Numbered from the stretch's first letter, positions 25,323-35,124 are shown. The stretch is 62,109 nucleotides of DNA from Actinomycetota bacterium (GCA_027314515.1 DAHVAR010000032.1:1-62109), one strand, 5' to 3'. The notes: generated from the letters alone by a model not told the origin. Translations and numbers: made by a program.

Positions 25323-25556
25323 GTGCCCAGATTCGTTGTCGACGTGATGCTGAAGCCCGAGATCCACGACCCGCAGGGCGAGGCCATTGCCGGTGCCTGC
25401 CGGCGGCTGGGATTCGGCCAGGTCGCCGGCGTGCGCCAGGGCAAGCGGTTCGAGATCGAGCTCACTGAGCCCGCCAGCGCCGAGCGGATCGGCGAGCTCG
25501 CCGCCGAGTTGCTGGCTAACCCCGTTATCGAGGAATTCACCGTTCACCCCGGGTGA
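25323..25556 (+). CDS. purS: Phosphoribosylformylglycinamidine synthase subunit PurS
   Basis: A 77-residue PurS, the small dimeric subunit bridging PurQ and PurL in FGAM synthase (fourth step of purine synthesis). FVVDVMLKPEIHDPQGEAI and the closing LLANPVIEEFTVHPG are diagnostic. GTG 25323 is selected because the family begins at this strand, and because TACTGT (25310-25315) lies 7 nt upstream with no ribosome site, which predicts a leaderless mRNA. Unusually an unrelated ATPase gene and a leader ORF lie between it and purQ. Confidence 0.92.
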   Translation: MPRFVVDVMLKPEIHDPQGEAIAGACRRLGFGQVAGVRQGKRFEIELTEPASAERIGELAAELLANPVIEEFTVHPG

Positions 25557-25685
25557 GCGCTACGCGACGTCAGCCAGTACCGCACTGTTCGTCCAGAGAT
25601 CGCCTGAGTTTATGATTACTGCTGCTCAGCCGGGGAAGCCTCCACAATGTGAACTGACTGTTGCCGCGACGGGGCTGAGGAGCGG

Positions 25686-26315
25686 ATGCGATCTCGGGTG
25701 TTCCATTCTGGGGAGCCAGCCGCAGACGTAGAGTTCTGCCTGGTGTTCCCGAGGGAATCGCTAAGCGTCCCGGTAATGCGCCGGGTTCTCGGGGACACTC
25801 TTAGCCGGCTGGGCATTGACGAGGATTGCGTCGACGACTTGCTGCTCGCCGTGACCGAGGCGTGCACGAACGTGTTGCGGCACGCGGGGGCAGGCCGCCG
25901 GTACGAACTGGTAGCGCACGTGGGCAGCAAGCGGTGCGTACTCGACGTGCTGGACAGTGGCCGCGGCTTCGACCCGGCCAAGGCCGGCCGCCGGCGGACC
26001 GGCCTGCGGCGGTCAGTCCGGCCGGTGGGCATGCTACGACGGAACAAGACCGCACCAGCCCACGCGGCACCTAGCTCGCCGGCTACCTTGCGCAGCCGGA
26101 TCATCAGGGCACGACGGCTGGCCAGGGAGCGTGCCATCGCCGAGCTGCCTGAGTCGGGCCGCGGCCTGGCGATCATGCGGGCCTGCGTCGACGATGTGAC
26201 CATGCGCAGCAGGCCCGGCCAGGGCACCGTTGTCTCGCTGCACAAGAGAATCGAATGGCGGACCGACGCCCCGCTGGCCGTGCGGCCCGCGCCGCAGCTG
26301 AAGGACGCCGGCTGA
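25686..26315 (+). CDS. ATP-binding anti-sigma-like protein (HATPase_c, RsbW type) with a basic insert
   Basis: A 209-residue GHKL ATPase of the anti-sigma/SpoIIAB kind. The N box is LLLAVTEACTNVLRHAG (Glu58, Asn62), the G1 box DSGRGFD (90-96), the G2-like box ESGRGLAIMRACVDDV (156-171) and the last strand GQGTVVSLHK. Between G1 and G2 is an insert of about 59 residues rich in Arg and Pro where relatives have a short ATP lid, so the lid region is rebuilt. It sits 129 nt after purS and 17 nt before the purQ leader ORF on the same strand, away from any sigma or anti-anti-sigma gene. Partner unknown. Confidence 0.75.
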   Translation: MRSRVFHSGEPAADVEFCLVFPRESLSVPVMRRVLGDTLSRLGIDEDCVDDLLLAVTEACTNVLRHAGAGRRYELVAHVGSKRCVLDVLDSGRGFDPAKAGRRRTGLRRSVRPVGMLRRNKTAPAHAAPSSPATLRSRIIRARRLARERAIAELPESGRGLAIMRACVDDVTMRSRPGQGTVVSLHKRIEWRTDAPLAVRPAPQLKDAG

Positions 26316-26332
26316 CCGGGTAGCCTGCGAGT

Positions 26333-26359
26333 ATGCGCCGCCCGACAGGACGCCCATGA
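26333..26359 (+). CDS. Eight-codon leader ORF overlapping the purQ start
   Basis: ATG 26333 opens MRRPTGRP and stops at TGA 26357-26359, which overlaps the purQ ATG (26356) as ATGA. TAGCCT at 26321-26326 lies 6 nt before the ATG, so this mini-ORF would be translated from a leaderless transcript and deliver ribosomes to purQ, which has no good ribosome site of its own. Content is Arg/Pro-heavy; a regulatory role is inference. Confidence 0.5.
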   Translation: MRRPTGRP

Positions 26360-27033
26360 CGGCACGGATCGGAGTCGTCACTTTTCCGGGTTCACTGGAT
26401 GATCGTGACGCGCGCCGCGCCGTACGGCGGGCAGGCGCGGAGCCGGTCGAACTCTGGCACGACGATGCCAGCCTGCACGGCGTCGATGGGGTGGTGCTGC
26501 CTGGCGGCTTCTCCTACGGCGACTACCTGCGCTGCGGCGCCATCGCGAGGTTCGCTCCGGTCATGAGGCAGATCATCGAGGCTGCCGGGCGCGGGCTGCC
26601 GGTCCTCGGCATCTGCAATGGCTTTCAGATCCTGTGCGAGGCTCACCTGCTGCCGGGAGCGCTCGCCCGTAACGCCGGCCTGCACTTCGTCACGAGGGAT
26701 GTCACGATAAGGATCGAGAACGACACCTCGGCGTGGACCCGGCAGTACCGGGCAGGTCAGCATATCCGGGTCGTCCTCAAGAGCGGCGAGGGCGCCTACA
26801 TGGCAGATCCGCAGACGCTGGCCAGCATCGAGGCGAATGGCCAGGTGCTAGCCCGCTACGCCAGCGGCAACCCGAACGGTTCGCAGCGGGATATCGCCGG
26901 CGTCATCAGCGAGGCGGGCAACGTGGCCGGCCTGATGCCGCATCCCGAGCACGCCATTGACGAGCTGACCGGCCCGTCTGCCGATGGCATCGGCTTCTTC
27001 GCCTCGGTGCTGCAGGCGGTCGCGATCCGATGA
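26356..27033 (+). CDS. purQ: Phosphoribosylformylglycinamidine synthase subunit PurQ (glutaminase)
   Basis: A class I glutamine amidotransferase of 225 residues that supplies ammonia to PurL. Nucleophile Cys in [19 protein letters not shown], the oxyanion motif [18 protein letters not shown] and the His-Glu of [13 protein letters not shown] are all present. It follows the 8-codon leader by translational overlap, and its own end overlaps purL (ATGA at 27030), so leader, purQ and purL form one coupled translation unit. Confidence 0.96.
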   Translation: MTARIGVVTFPGSLDDRDARRAVRRAGAEPVELWHDDASLHGVDGVVLPGGFSYGDYLRCGAIARFAPVMRQIIEAAGRGLPVLGICNGFQILCEAHLLPGALARNAGLHFVTRDVTIRIENDTSAWTRQYRAGQHIRVVLKSGEGAYMADPQTLASIEANGQVLARYASGNPNGSQRDIAGVISEAGNVAGLMPHPEHAIDELTGPSADGIGFFASVLQAVAIR

Positions 27034-29312
27034 GTCAGGACGTTGCCGCCGCGCCCCGTGCTCGGGCGGCGCAGGACACCGTGGCTGACGCCGCCGCGAC
27101 GCCGGAGCGGGCGCAGCCGTTTGCTGCTCTCGGGCTGACAGCAGACGAGTACGCGCGCATCGCCCGCCTTCTCGGCCGGCGGCCGACCGATGCCGAGCTG
27201 GCGATCTACTCGGTGATGTGGAGCGAGCACTGTTCCTATAAGTCCTCCCGCAAGCACCTGCGGCAATTCGCCGACAAGGCGCCCGCCACGGACGTGCTGC
27301 TGGCCGGGATCGGCCAGAACGCGGGCGTGGTCGACATCGGCCAGGGTTATGCGGTCACATTCAAGATCGAATCGCACAATCACCCGTCCTACGTCGAGCC
27401 ATTCCAGGGTGCGGCCACGGGCGTCGGCGGCATCGTCCGGGACATCCTGGCGATGGGCGCACGGCCGGTGGCCGTGATGGACGCGCTCCGCTTTGGCCCG
27501 GCCGACGCGCCGGACACCCGCCGGGTACTGCCGGGCGTGGTAAGCGGAATCTCCTTCTACGGCAACTGCCTGGGTTTGCCAAACATCGGCGGCGAGCTTG
27601 CGTTCGACCCCTGCTATGCGGGTAACCCGCTGGTCAACGCGCTCTGCGTGGGCGTGCTGCGACACGAAGACCTCAAGCTGGCCGCCGCGACGGGGCCCGG
27701 CAATCAGGTGATCTTGTTCGGTTCGCGGACCGGTCCGGATGGCATCGGCGGCGCTTCGGTGCTGGCCAGCGCATCGTTCGGCGGTACAGGTGAGGGCGCC
27801 AAACGGCCCAGCGTGCAGGTCGGCGACCCGTTCATGGAGAAGCTGCTCGTCGAATGCTGCCTGGAGCTGTACCGGACCGGCCTCGTTATCGGCATCCAGG
27901 ACCTCGGCGCGGCCGGCGTGGCGTGCGCGACAACCGAGCTGGCCGCGGGAGGCGGTACCGGGATGCGGGTCAGGCTCGACTCGGTTCCGCTGCGTGACGC
28001 GTCCCTAGGTCCGGCCGAGATCCTCATGAGCGAATCGCAAGAGCGGATGATGGCGATCATCGAGCCGGGCCATGTCCCCGCATTCATGGATATCTGCGCT
28101 AAATGGGATGTGCAGGCAACCGTCATCGGCGAGGTCACCGATACCGGCAGGCTCGAGATGAGCTGGCAGGGCGTGCAGGTGGTCGACATCCCGCCCGGCA
28201 GCGCCGCCGATTCCGGGCCGGTCTACGACCGGCCGGCTCACCGGCCCGCCACTCAGGACGAGCTGCTCGCGGCCGACCCTGGCCGGCTGCCGTTGCCGGC
28301 CGCCGGCCGCGACCTGCGTGCGGACCTGCTGCTGCTGCTGGGATCGCCGGAGGGCGGCGACAAGACCTGGGTCACCGAGCAGTACGACCATTACGTTCGC
28401 GGCGATACGGTGCTGGCGATGCCGCATGACGCCGGGCTGGTCCGGATCGATGCGGAAACCGGGCTCGGTGTCGCCCTCGCGACCGACGGCAATGGACGGT
28501 ACTGCCAGCTCGACCCCTACGCCGGCACGCAACTGGCGCTGGCCGAGGCCTACCGCAACGTTGCCGTCACCGGCGCCCGGCCCCTCGCGGTCACCAACTG
28601 CCTGAACTTCGGCTCACCCGAGGACCCGGCTGTGATGTGGCAGTTCACCGAGGCCGTCCGCGGCCTTGCCGACGGCTGCCAGCAACTCGGCATACCCGTC
28701 ACCGGAGGCAACGTCAGCTTCTACAACCAGACCGGCGGGACGCCGATCCAGCCCACGCCGGTCGTCGGCGTGCTCGGCGTGCACGACGACGTGCGGTGCC
28801 GGACGGTGTCCGGCTTCACCGCTGCAGGCGCGAGCGTCGTGCTGCTCGGCGATACCAGGCCCGAGTTCGGCGGTTCGCTGTGGGCCTGGCTGCGGCACGG
28901 CCACCTGGGCGGGCGGCCGCCGGCCGTCGACCTTGACGCCGAGAAAGCGCTCGCCGGGCTGCTGGCCGTCGCGGCGGCGCGCGGCCTGCTGCTGGCTGCC
29001 CACGACCTGTCCGACGGTGGCCTTGCGCTAGCGCTGGCGGAATCCTGCCTGTCCGGCGGCACCGGCTGCGTGATACAGCCGCCGGCCGACGCTGCCGTGT
29101 TCCTGTTCAGCGAATCAGCTGGCCGCGCGGTTGTGGCGGCGTGGCCGGACGCGCTGCCCGACCTGGTCTCGGCCTGCGCGGCCGCAGGGGTGAGTGCGGC
29201 GGTCATCGGGACAACCGGCGGTCCGGCGCTCGAACTCACCGGCCTGTTCTCCGTGCCGCTTGCCGACCTCGCCACGGCGCACCGGGCCGCGCTGCCAGCC
29301 CTGTTCGGCTGA
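27030..29312 (+). CDS. purL: Phosphoribosylformylglycinamidine synthase subunit PurL
   Basis: The ATP-dependent amidation subunit of FGAM synthase, 760 residues, the small form that needs PurS and PurQ. Seen: [18 protein letters not shown] (substrate binding), [56 protein letters not shown], and the second half [16 protein letters not shown] and [14 protein letters not shown]. The family's tandem AIRS-like halves are complete. Extended Ala-rich first 30 residues precede the conserved start. Confidence 0.97.
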   Translation: MSQDVAAAPRARAAQDTVADAAATPERAQPFAALGLTADEYARIARLLGRRPTDAELAIYSVMWSEHCSYKSSRKHLRQFADKAPATDVLLAGIGQNAGVVDIGQGYAVTFKIESHNHPSYVEPFQGAATGVGGIVRDILAMGARPVAVMDALRFGPADAPDTRRVLPGVVSGISFYGNCLGLPNIGGELAFDPCYAGNPLVNALCVGVLRHEDLKLAAATGPGNQVILFGSRTGPDGIGGASVLASASFGGTGEGAKRPSVQVGDPFMEKLLVECCLELYRTGLVIGIQDLGAAGVACATTELAAGGGTGMRVRLDSVPLRDASLGPAEILMSESQERMMAIIEPGHVPAFMDICAKWDVQATVIGEVTDTGRLEMSWQGVQVVDIPPGSAADSGPVYDRPAHRPATQDELLAADPGRLPLPAAGRDLRADLLLLLGSPEGGDKTWVTEQYDHYVRGDTVLAMPHDAGLVRIDAETGLGVALATDGNGRYCQLDPYAGTQLALAEAYRNVAVTGARPLAVTNCLNFGSPEDPAVMWQFTEAVRGLADGCQQLGIPVTGGNVSFYNQTGGTPIQPTPVVGVLGVHDDVRCRTVSGFTAAGASVVLLGDTRPEFGGSLWAWLRHGHLGGRPPAVDLDAEKALAGLLAVAAARGLLLAAHDLSDGGLALALAESCLSGGTGCVIQPPADAAVFLFSESAGRAVVAAWPDALPDLVSACAAAGVSAAVIGTTGGPALELTGLFSVPLADLATAHRAALPALFG

Positions 29313-29342
29313 CCCAGGATCCCGGTCCGCCGCCGGTCGAGA

Positions 29343-29975
29343 TCAGACCGACGCCCACCAGAATCCGATGAGCTGATCGGCTGGCGATCCCGGCGAGCAG
29401 CCCTGCAGCGCGGCACCGTAGGACGATCCGGGAAGTTCGCCCGTCTCGGTCAGGCAGCGGGCGTCGCCCGCGTTCGCGTACTGATAGAAGTCATGTCCCT
29501 GGACCTGGACCGGGGCCTTCGTTCGCCGCCAGCGCTGGGTAGCCGACAAGTCGCAGTGCTCCAGCGTCAGCTTGGGCCGGGCGGGCGATCCGGTAGCGGC
29601 CAGGCAATGGCCGGTCGGCAGGTAGATGAAGATGTAGCTGCCGCCGGCCATCAGGTCCGCGGTCCATTCCGGCGATCCGCCTTGCTCCTGGGCCGGCCCG
29701 AGCGGCCTGAACTGCGGGTCGCCCTGCGGGCCGAGGAGCTGCAGCAGTTGGCCGGCGGCCGAGCCGGGCTGCGCGGCCTGAGCGACCATCCCGACGGTCT
29801 GGAAGCTGAGCACTCGCGTGGGCAGCGACGGTTCATGGCGCGCGGCCGGACGTTGTGCCACCAGGTAGATCGCCACGGCCGCGCTGGCGAGCAGCAACGC
29901 GACGCCTACCCCGCCCAGCCTGGCCAGCCTCGAGCCGGCGGCTCGCTGGCTGGTAGATCGGCGCTGGCCGGGCAT
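29343..29975 (-). CDS. Membrane-anchored hypothetical protein with ricin-type lectin-like C-terminus
   Basis: A 210-residue protein with a basic N-terminus, one span (LGGVGVALLLASAAVAIYLV) and an exported domain. Within it YLPTGHCLAATGSPARPKLT and ARCLTETGELPGSSYGAALQ with TQRWRR and the closing FWWA resemble the cysteine-bearing repeats of ricin B/beta-trefoil lectins, though only about two repeats are visible. It is encoded against the pur genes and interrupts the purL-purF run. Function unknown; carbohydrate binding is a guess from fold. Confidence 0.5.
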   Translation of the reverse strand: MPGQRRSTSQRAAGSRLARLGGVGVALLLASAAVAIYLVAQRPAARHEPSLPTRVLSFQTVGMVAQAAQPGSAAGQLLQLLGPQGDPQFRPLGPAQEQGGSPEWTADLMAGGSYIFIYLPTGHCLAATGSPARPKLTLEHCDLSATQRWRRTKAPVQVQGHDFYQYANAGDARCLTETGELPGSSYGAALQGCSPGSPADQLIGFWWASV

Positions 29976-30176
29976 ACCGAACGAATACCTCTATCTGTTC
30001 TCCGGTGCGAGTAGATAGCCAGAAAAAGTCAGCCGCAGCGCAGCCGCGAAGGTCGCTGTCCGACTATTTCGCTCGTCTTTGTCAAAATTCACACCGGTCC
30101 TGGCAGGTGACGGCTTCGAGCTCGCGCGGCCGTTGCGGCCCGGCAGCCGCGGCGACCCCAGGCAGTCGGCGCCGGC

Positions 30177-30200
30177 GAGCGCCCGGGCGAGCGGGCGCTC
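30177..30200. terminator. Perfect 9-bp hairpin between the lectin-like gene and the sterol-carrier gene
   Basis: GAGCGCCCG (30177-30185) pairs with CGGGCGCTC (30192-30200) around GGCGAG. No T-run follows, so it may be a processing stem, terminator or operator. It lies 27 nt before the next start codon. Confidence 0.4.
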
Positions 30201-30227
30201 GGGCCCGATGGGCTAGCCTGCTTAGCC

Positions 30228-30710
30228 GTGCCAGTGCGCGGTCCCGATCTCGGTCGCCTGCTCGCAGCCGTCAACGGCCAGCGGGAGGCTCTCGGGCAGC
30301 CGGGCTGGAACGGCCTGGTGACCGAGCGGGCGCTGGGCGCGGCAAGCCTCTGCGCAGTCCTGGCCGCCACGGCATCGGGGGCTGAGCCGCAGCGCGAGGC
30401 GCTGCGCGCCGCGGTCCGCTATAGCCTGGGCCTGCTGGCCGAGAAGGTGCCGGGCCGGACGGTGGAAGTCCGCGTGCCGCCCTTCGCCGCGATCCAGTGC
30501 CTGCCGGGCCCCCGGCACACTCGCGGGACGCCGCCGAATGTGGTCGAGACCGATCCGCTGACCTGGCTTGATCTGGCGGCGGGGCGACTGCCGTGGGCGG
30601 CCGCAGTGGCAGCCGGCCGGCTGCGCGCAAGCGGCCAGCGAGCCGACCTCAGTGCTTACCTGCCGCTGGTCGCCACCGCTGGCCAGCCGCCGGTTCGCGC
30701 GGATGAGTGA
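30228..30710 (+). CDS. Sterol-carrier-like (SCP2-fold) family protein
   Basis: A 160-residue protein of the actinobacterial sterol carrier family found next to purF in many genomes. The C-terminal half [45 protein letters not shown] shows the SCP-2 like pattern with WLDLAAGRL corresponding to the usual sterol-binding helix. GTG 30228 is chosen because TAGCCT (30214-30219) ends 8 nt before it and no ribosome site is seen. Role in purine metabolism is not established; the location is a conserved neighbourhood. Confidence 0.75.
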   Translation: MPVRGPDLGRLLAAVNGQREALGQPGWNGLVTERALGAASLCAVLAATASGAEPQREALRAAVRYSLGLLAEKVPGRTVEVRVPPFAAIQCLPGPRHTRGTPPNVVETDPLTWLDLAAGRLPWAAAVAAGRLRASGQRADLSAYLPLVATAGQPPVRADE

Positions 30711-30764
30711 CGAGAGGGCTGCCATACGGGCGCCGAAGCCGCCGGAAGTCAATAGAATTGACCA

Positions 30765-32255
30765 GTGATTAAGCCCGACGGCGTGTTGTCACATGATCCA
30801 GATCCAGCCGACCGGCCACCGCGGGACGCTTGCGGGGTATTCGGCGTCTGGTCGCCTGGCGAAGACGTAGCCAAACTCGCTTACTACGGGCTGTACTCGC
30901 TGCAGCACCGCGGCCAGGAGTCCGCGGGGATCGCGGTGAGCGATGGGTCCCGGATTGTCGTGTACAAGGACATGGGACTGGTCGCGCAGGTGTTCAACGA
31001 GTCGGTGCTCAACACGCTGCGCGGGCACGTCGCGGTGGCGCACTGCCGCTACTCGACCAGCGGTTCGTCGGTCTGGGAGAACGCCCAGCCCACCTTCAGG
31101 GCCACTCCGTCAGCGAGCCTTGCGCTCGGCCACAACGGCAACCTGATCAACACCCTCGAGCTTGCCGGCCTGCTTGGCGACCAGCCGGCTGCCCCCGCCG
31201 GGCGGGCGACGTCGGACACCGACGTGCTGACCGCGCTGTTCGCCGCCGCCGGGATCGGTGCCAGCGGGGCCGGGCATCCGGGCGTGGAAGCCGCGGCCCT
31301 TGCCGTCCTGCCGCTGGTCCGAGGCGCGTTTTCGCTGGTCTTCATGGACGAGCAGACCCTGTATGCGGCGCGCGACCCGCAGGGCTTCCGGCCGCTGGTC
31401 CTCGGCAGGATGGCGCGGGGCTGGGTCGTAGCCAGCGAGACCGCCGCGCTGGACATTGTCGGCGCCGCGTTCGTCCGGGAGATCGAACCCGGCGAGCTGG
31501 TGGCCATCGACGGGGCCGGGGTTCGGTCGCACACCTTCGCTGCGGCGAAGCCAGCCGGCTGCCTGTTCGAATATGTCTACCTCGCTAGGCCCGATACCGC
31601 TATTGCCGGGCGCAGCGTGCAGGCGACGCGGGTAGCGGTAGGCCGGCGACTGGCCGTCGAGTACCCTGCGGACGCCGATCTCGTGATCCCCGTCCCGGAG
31701 TCGAGCACGCCGGCTGCGATCGGATACGCCCAGGCCAGCGGCATACCGTATGGTCAGGGGCTGGTCAAGAACTCCTACGTGGGGCGGACATTCATTCAGC
31801 CGAGCCAGACGATCAGGGAACGCGGTATCCGGCTGAAGTACAACCCGCTTCGTGATGCAATCGCCGGCAAGCGGCTGGTCGTTGTGGACGACTCGATCGT
31901 CCGCGGCAGCACGCAGCGCGCCATCGTGGCAATGCTGCGCGAGGCCGGGGCGGCCGGGGTCCACGTCCGGATCTCCAGCCCGCCGGTGGCATGGCCATGC
32001 TTCTTCGGCATCGACTTCCCCAGTCAGCACGAGCTGATGGCGGGCAATCTCACCGTCGACGAGATCCGGGAGTCGATCGGCGCTGACTCGCTGGGCTTCG
32101 TCTCACTTGCCGGGCTCATCGAGGCCACTGCGCTGCCGGCTAACCGGCTCTGCCGGGCGTGCTTCGACGGCAAGTACCCGGTGCCGGTAGCCGAGGCGGA
32201 GAAGGGCAAGCACCTGCTAGAGATGGCCGCCTCGCCGGCCGCGGGGATCAGGTGA
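30765..32255 (+). CDS. purF: Amidophosphoribosyltransferase
   Basis: First committed step of purine synthesis: PRPP plus glutamine gives phosphoribosylamine. The N-terminal nucleophile is Cys23 in RDACGVFGVWSPGED, so residues 1-22 are a propeptide to be removed. QHRGQESAGIAVSD, HCRYSTSGSSVWENAQP and the PRPP-binding loop RLVVVDDSIVRGSTQRAIV are intact; Cys residues near the C-terminus (PVAWPCFFGIDF, LCRACFDGKYP) fit the Fe-S-bearing type. The length is 496. GTG 30765 sits 6 nt after TAGAAT (30753-30758) with no ribosome site, predicting a leaderless mRNA. It overlaps purM. Confidence 0.97.
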   Translation: MIKPDGVLSHDPDPADRPPRDACGVFGVWSPGEDVAKLAYYGLYSLQHRGQESAGIAVSDGSRIVVYKDMGLVAQVFNESVLNTLRGHVAVAHCRYSTSGSSVWENAQPTFRATPSASLALGHNGNLINTLELAGLLGDQPAAPAGRATSDTDVLTALFAAAGIGASGAGHPGVEAAALAVLPLVRGAFSLVFMDEQTLYAARDPQGFRPLVLGRMARGWVVASETAALDIVGAAFVREIEPGELVAIDGAGVRSHTFAAAKPAGCLFEYVYLARPDTAIAGRSVQATRVAVGRRLAVEYPADADLVIPVPESSTPAAIGYAQASGIPYGQGLVKNSYVGRTFIQPSQTIRERGIRLKYNPLRDAIAGKRLVVVDDSIVRGSTQRAIVAMLREAGAAGVHVRISSPPVAWPCFFGIDFPSQHELMAGNLTVDEIRESIGADSLGFVSLAGLIEATALPANRLCRACFDGKYPVPVAEAEKGKHLLEMAASPAAGIR

Positions 32256-33331
32256 CCGGCCAGCCTCAGCCGGTGAGCGGCCAGCCGGCCAGCTACGCCT
32301 CGGCCGGCGTCGACATTGCCGCGGGCGATCGGGCGGTGGAGCTGATGAAGGCCTCCGTCACCAGGACCGCGGGCCCGGAGGTGATCGGCGGCATCGGCGG
32401 GTTTGCCGGGCTGTTCGATGCTGCCAGGCTGGCCCGGATGCGCCGTCCGCTGCTGGCGACGTCGACAGACGGGGTTGGCACCAAGGTCGTCATCGCCCAG
32501 CGGATGCGCCGCTACGACAGCATCGGCCTGGACCTTGTCGGCATGGTCGTCGATGACCTCGTGGTCTGCGGTGCGGAGCCGCTGTTCATGACCGACTACG
32601 TGGTGTGCGGCCGGGTCCAGCCGGAGCGGATCGCGACCATCGTGGCGGGTATCGCCAACGGCTGCCTGACGGCCGGCTGTGCCCTGGTCGGCGGCGAGAC
32701 AGCCGAGCACCCCGGCCACTTCGGTGCCGACGATTTCGACCTCGCAGGGGCAGCAACCGGCGTAGTCGAGGCGGACCGGCTCCTCGGTCCGCAGCGGGTC
32801 CGGGCCGGAGACACCATCATCGCAATGGCCTCCTCGGGCCTGCATGCCAACGGATTCTCGCTGGTCAGGTCGATCGTTGACGCCGCCGGAGCAGCCCTTG
32901 ACCTGGACAGCCAGCCAGCCGGGCTCGGCCGCACGCTAGGTGAGGAACTGCTGACGCCGACCCGGATCTATGCCAAGGACTGCCTGGCGCTCGCGGACAG
33001 CTGCGCCGTGCGGACGTTCGCCCATATCACTGGCGGCGGCCTGGCCGCGAACCTGGCGAGGGTACTGCCGCCGGATGCCGATGCCATGGTCGACCGGGCT
33101 AGCTGGCAGCCCGCGCCGGTGTTCCGGCTGCTGGCCGAACGCGGCCGGGTAGGCGCCGCGGAGATGGACCGCGTCTTCAACATGGGCGTGGGCATGCTCG
33201 CGGTGGTGGACAAAGACGACCGCGAGGCCGCACTCTGCCTGCTGACTGAGCGCGGCCTGCCCGCATGGGTCATCGGCGAGGTCACCGCAGGCACCGGCAG
33301 AGTCCGGCTTACCGGTCAGCATCCGGATTAA
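32252..33331 (+). CDS. purM: Phosphoribosylaminoimidazole (AIR) synthetase
   Basis: Converts FGAM to AIR with ATP. 359 residues. PLLATSTDGVGTKVVIAQRM, DLVGMVVDDLVVCGAEPLF, GCALVGGETAEHPGHF, ASSGLHANGFSLVR, HITGGGLAANLARVLP and VFNMGVGMLAVV cover the family signatures. GTG 32252 (VTGQPQPVSG) is selected over an in-frame upstream start inside purF because it overlaps the purF stop as GTGA, the usual coupled arrangement. Confidence 0.96.
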   Translation: MTGQPQPVSGQPASYASAGVDIAAGDRAVELMKASVTRTAGPEVIGGIGGFAGLFDAARLARMRRPLLATSTDGVGTKVVIAQRMRRYDSIGLDLVGMVVDDLVVCGAEPLFMTDYVVCGRVQPERIATIVAGIANGCLTAGCALVGGETAEHPGHFGADDFDLAGAATGVVEADRLLGPQRVRAGDTIIAMASSGLHANGFSLVRSIVDAAGAALDLDSQPAGLGRTLGEELLTPTRIYAKDCLALADSCAVRTFAHITGGGLAANLARVLPPDADAMVDRASWQPAPVFRLLAERGRVGAAEMDRVFNMGVGMLAVVDKDDREAALCLLTERGLPAWVIGEVTAGTGRVRLTGQHPD

Positions 33332-33404
33332 GCACTAGCGCGGGCACAAACTCGCGCCAGCATGCGTCATCCCGAGCTACGCGTGCGTTATCCCTAGCTG
33401 ACTG

Positions 33405-33692
33405 CTATGCCTCAGATGACCGGGACTGGCGGACGAGTCCGTCGGCGGTGTAGCCGCCGTAGTCTTCGCCGGACTCCCAGTCTTCGTCCTCGTCATCCGG
33501 TGCGTGATCAGAGTCGTCGTCCGCGGAGTAGCGGTCACCCAGGTCCGCGTAGGCGGAATCCCCGCTGGCACCACGCTGGTCCGAGTCGACGCCCAGCTCA
33601 GCCCGCAGCCGGTCAAGGTCGGTTCCGCCGCCGCTGTACTTCAGCTGGCGTGCCACCTTGACCTGCTTGGCCTTGGCTCGGCCGCGCCCCAT
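33405..33692 (-). CDS. DUF3073 family protein
   Basis: A 95-residue conserved actinobacterial protein: MGRGRAKAKQVKVARQLKYSGGGTDL begins the family consensus, followed by a highly acidic tail (DDDSDHAPDDEDEDWES). A charge-segregated protein of this kind suggests nucleic-acid or ribosome contact, but no function is established. Start ATG 33692 chosen because the family begins at MGRGRAKAK. In Streptomyces it sits between purM and the valine dehydrogenase, as here. Confidence 0.9.
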   Translation of the reverse strand: MGRGRAKAKQVKVARQLKYSGGGTDLDRLRAELGVDSDQRGASGDSAYADLGDRYSADDDSDHAPDDEDEDWESGEDYGGYTADGLVRQSRSSEA

Positions 33693-33849
33693 TGGCTCGA
33701 CCCCCTCTAACGTACGGAACCCCACGGGTCCCTGGTCACCGCACTCTTCGTTAACCCGATATGACGCAAGTGCTCATGGCTAGGTGCGCACAAGGCTCAC
33801 CCGCCGCAGCCCCGCCAGCCGGAGTGCGCCGCGCTCGCCTCTACGTGTA

Positions 33850-33867
33850 CAGGTACAACCGTACCTG
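33850..33867. terminator. 7-bp inverted repeat between valine dehydrogenase and DUF3073
   Basis: CAGGTAC-AACC-GTACCTG is perfect. It lies about 50 nt past the dehydrogenase stop and 158 nt before DUF3073 starts, both on the minus strand. Terminator or operator; no T-run. Confidence 0.4.
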
Positions 33868-33918
33868 CTTTGGGCGGCTAGCGCTTCCGATGATTGTGGC
33901 GAACCCGCGCCAGCCCTG

Positions 33919-35013
33919 TCAGCCGCGGAGGTAAATGCCCCGGAGCCGGCCCACTTCGGCGATCCGCCGCTCAGCGAGGCGGTCCGCCGCCACGGCAGGC
34001 GGAACTCCGTCGGCGTCTGCCGCAGCCAGGATCTCCCTCGTGGTGCCCAGGATCTGCGCCGCCCTCGCCTTGGCCCGGTCGAAGTTGAATCCGTGCAGTT
34101 CATCAGCGACCTGGATCACCCCGCCAGAGTTCACCAGGTAATCCGGAGCGTACACAATGCCCAGGTCAGCCAGCACTTTCTCGACCCCTGGATGAGCCAT
34201 CTGGTTGTTCGCCCCGCCGCAGATGATCTTAACGCCCCGGTCGCCGAGGGCTGCCGCCGTCTCGTCGTCGACCGCGCCGCCAAGAGCACAGGGTGAGTAC
34301 ACGTCAAGCGGCCTGCGCAGCAAGTCCGCCCGGCTCGGCGCGACAGCCACCTCGTGATGCTGGGCGCGCACGCGCTCCACCGCCGGCTCGCTGGTGTCGA
34401 AGATGACGACCCTGGCGCCATCGGAGACCAGGTGGTCGACAAGCCGGTGGCCGACTTTGCCGACGCCCTCGATGCCGACAGTCCTGCCATCCAGGCTCGC
34501 GGCGCCCCAGACGTGCTCGGCAGCTGCCCGCATGCCCTGATAGACGCCGAACGCCGTCAGCACCGACGAGTCGCCCGCCCCGCCGTTGGGCACCGTCCGG
34601 CCGGTGACAAACGAGCACTCGCGCGCGACGACGTCCATGTCCTCGCTGTCGGTACCGATGTCGCAGGCAGTGATGTAGCGGCCGTTGAGCGACTGGACGA
34701 AGCGGCCGTAGGCCCGCAGCAAGGGCTCGGACTTCAGCCGGTCCGGGTCACCGATGATGACTGCCTTGCCGCCGCCGAGATCGAGGCCCGCGAGCGCATT
34801 CTTGTAAGCCATCGCCCTGGACAGGTTCAGCACGTCGGCGAGTGCCGCGTCTTCGCTGGCGTAGGGATAGAACCGCGTTCCGCCGAGCGCCGGCCCGAGC
34901 GCGGTCGAGTAGATGGCGATGATTGCGCGCAGCCCGGACTGCGCGTCCTGACAGAAGACAACTTGCTCATGCCCGGCCGGCCCGTCGTGGTCGGCGCCAA
35001 AGACAGTGGTCAC
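33919..35013 (-). CDS. vdh: Valine/leucine dehydrogenase (Glu/Leu/Phe/Val dehydrogenase family)
   Basis: An NAD-dependent oxidative deaminase of branched-chain amino acids, 364 residues. Substrate/catalytic region: [20 protein letters not shown], then [22 protein letters not shown] with the catalytic Lys pair (Lys71, Lys83), and [17 protein letters not shown]. The NAD-binding fold starts at [30 protein letters not shown] and [12 protein letters not shown] complete the signature. GTG 35013 follows CAGGAG. The neighbourhood DUF3073, vdh, bldC matches Streptomyces. It could feed 2-oxoisovalerate to the E1/E2 complex at 21-25 kb. Confidence 0.93.
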   Translation of the reverse strand: MTTVFGADHDGPAGHEQVVFCQDAQSGLRAIIAIYSTALGPALGGTRFYPYASEDAALADVLNLSRAMAYKNALAGLDLGGGKAVIIGDPDRLKSEPLLRAYGRFVQSLNGRYITACDIGTDSEDMDVVARECSFVTGRTVPNGGAGDSSVLTAFGVYQGMRAAAEHVWGAASLDGRTVGIEGVGKVGHRLVDHLVSDGARVVIFDTSEPAVERVRAQHHEVAVAPSRADLLRRPLDVYSPCALGGAVDDETAAALGDRGVKIICGGANNQMAHPGVEKVLADLGIVYAPDYLVNSGGVIQVADELHGFNFDRAKARAAQILGTTREILAAADADGVPPAVAADRLAERRIAEVGRLRGIYLRG

Positions 35014-35046
35014 CTGGTGGGCTCCTGCGATCGGCCCGCGTCATCG

Positions 35047-35076
35047 TTGACGTGGGATCGCCAACAAGCCTATATC
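35047..35076 (+). promoter_or_regulatory. Sigma-70-like promoter facing bldC
   Basis: TTGACG (35047-35052), an 18-bp spacer and TATATC (35071-35076) form the best housekeeping promoter match in the gap. It lies just outside the divergent vdh gene and points to the right, about 780 bases before bldC, with no gene between. Confidence 0.55.
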
Positions 35077-35108
35077 TGCGTCCCGGGTCGAAGGAGACTC
35101 ACGTGTGC

Positions 35109-35124
35109 CCTACCCGCGGGTAGG
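35109..35124. promoter_or_regulatory. 16-bp perfect palindrome CCTACCCGCGGGTAGG
   Basis: It lies 33 bases past the -10 box of the preceding promoter and 96 bases before vdh. A symmetrical 16-mer without loop is more like a dimeric repressor site than an RNA stem. The owner is unknown. Confidence 0.6.
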
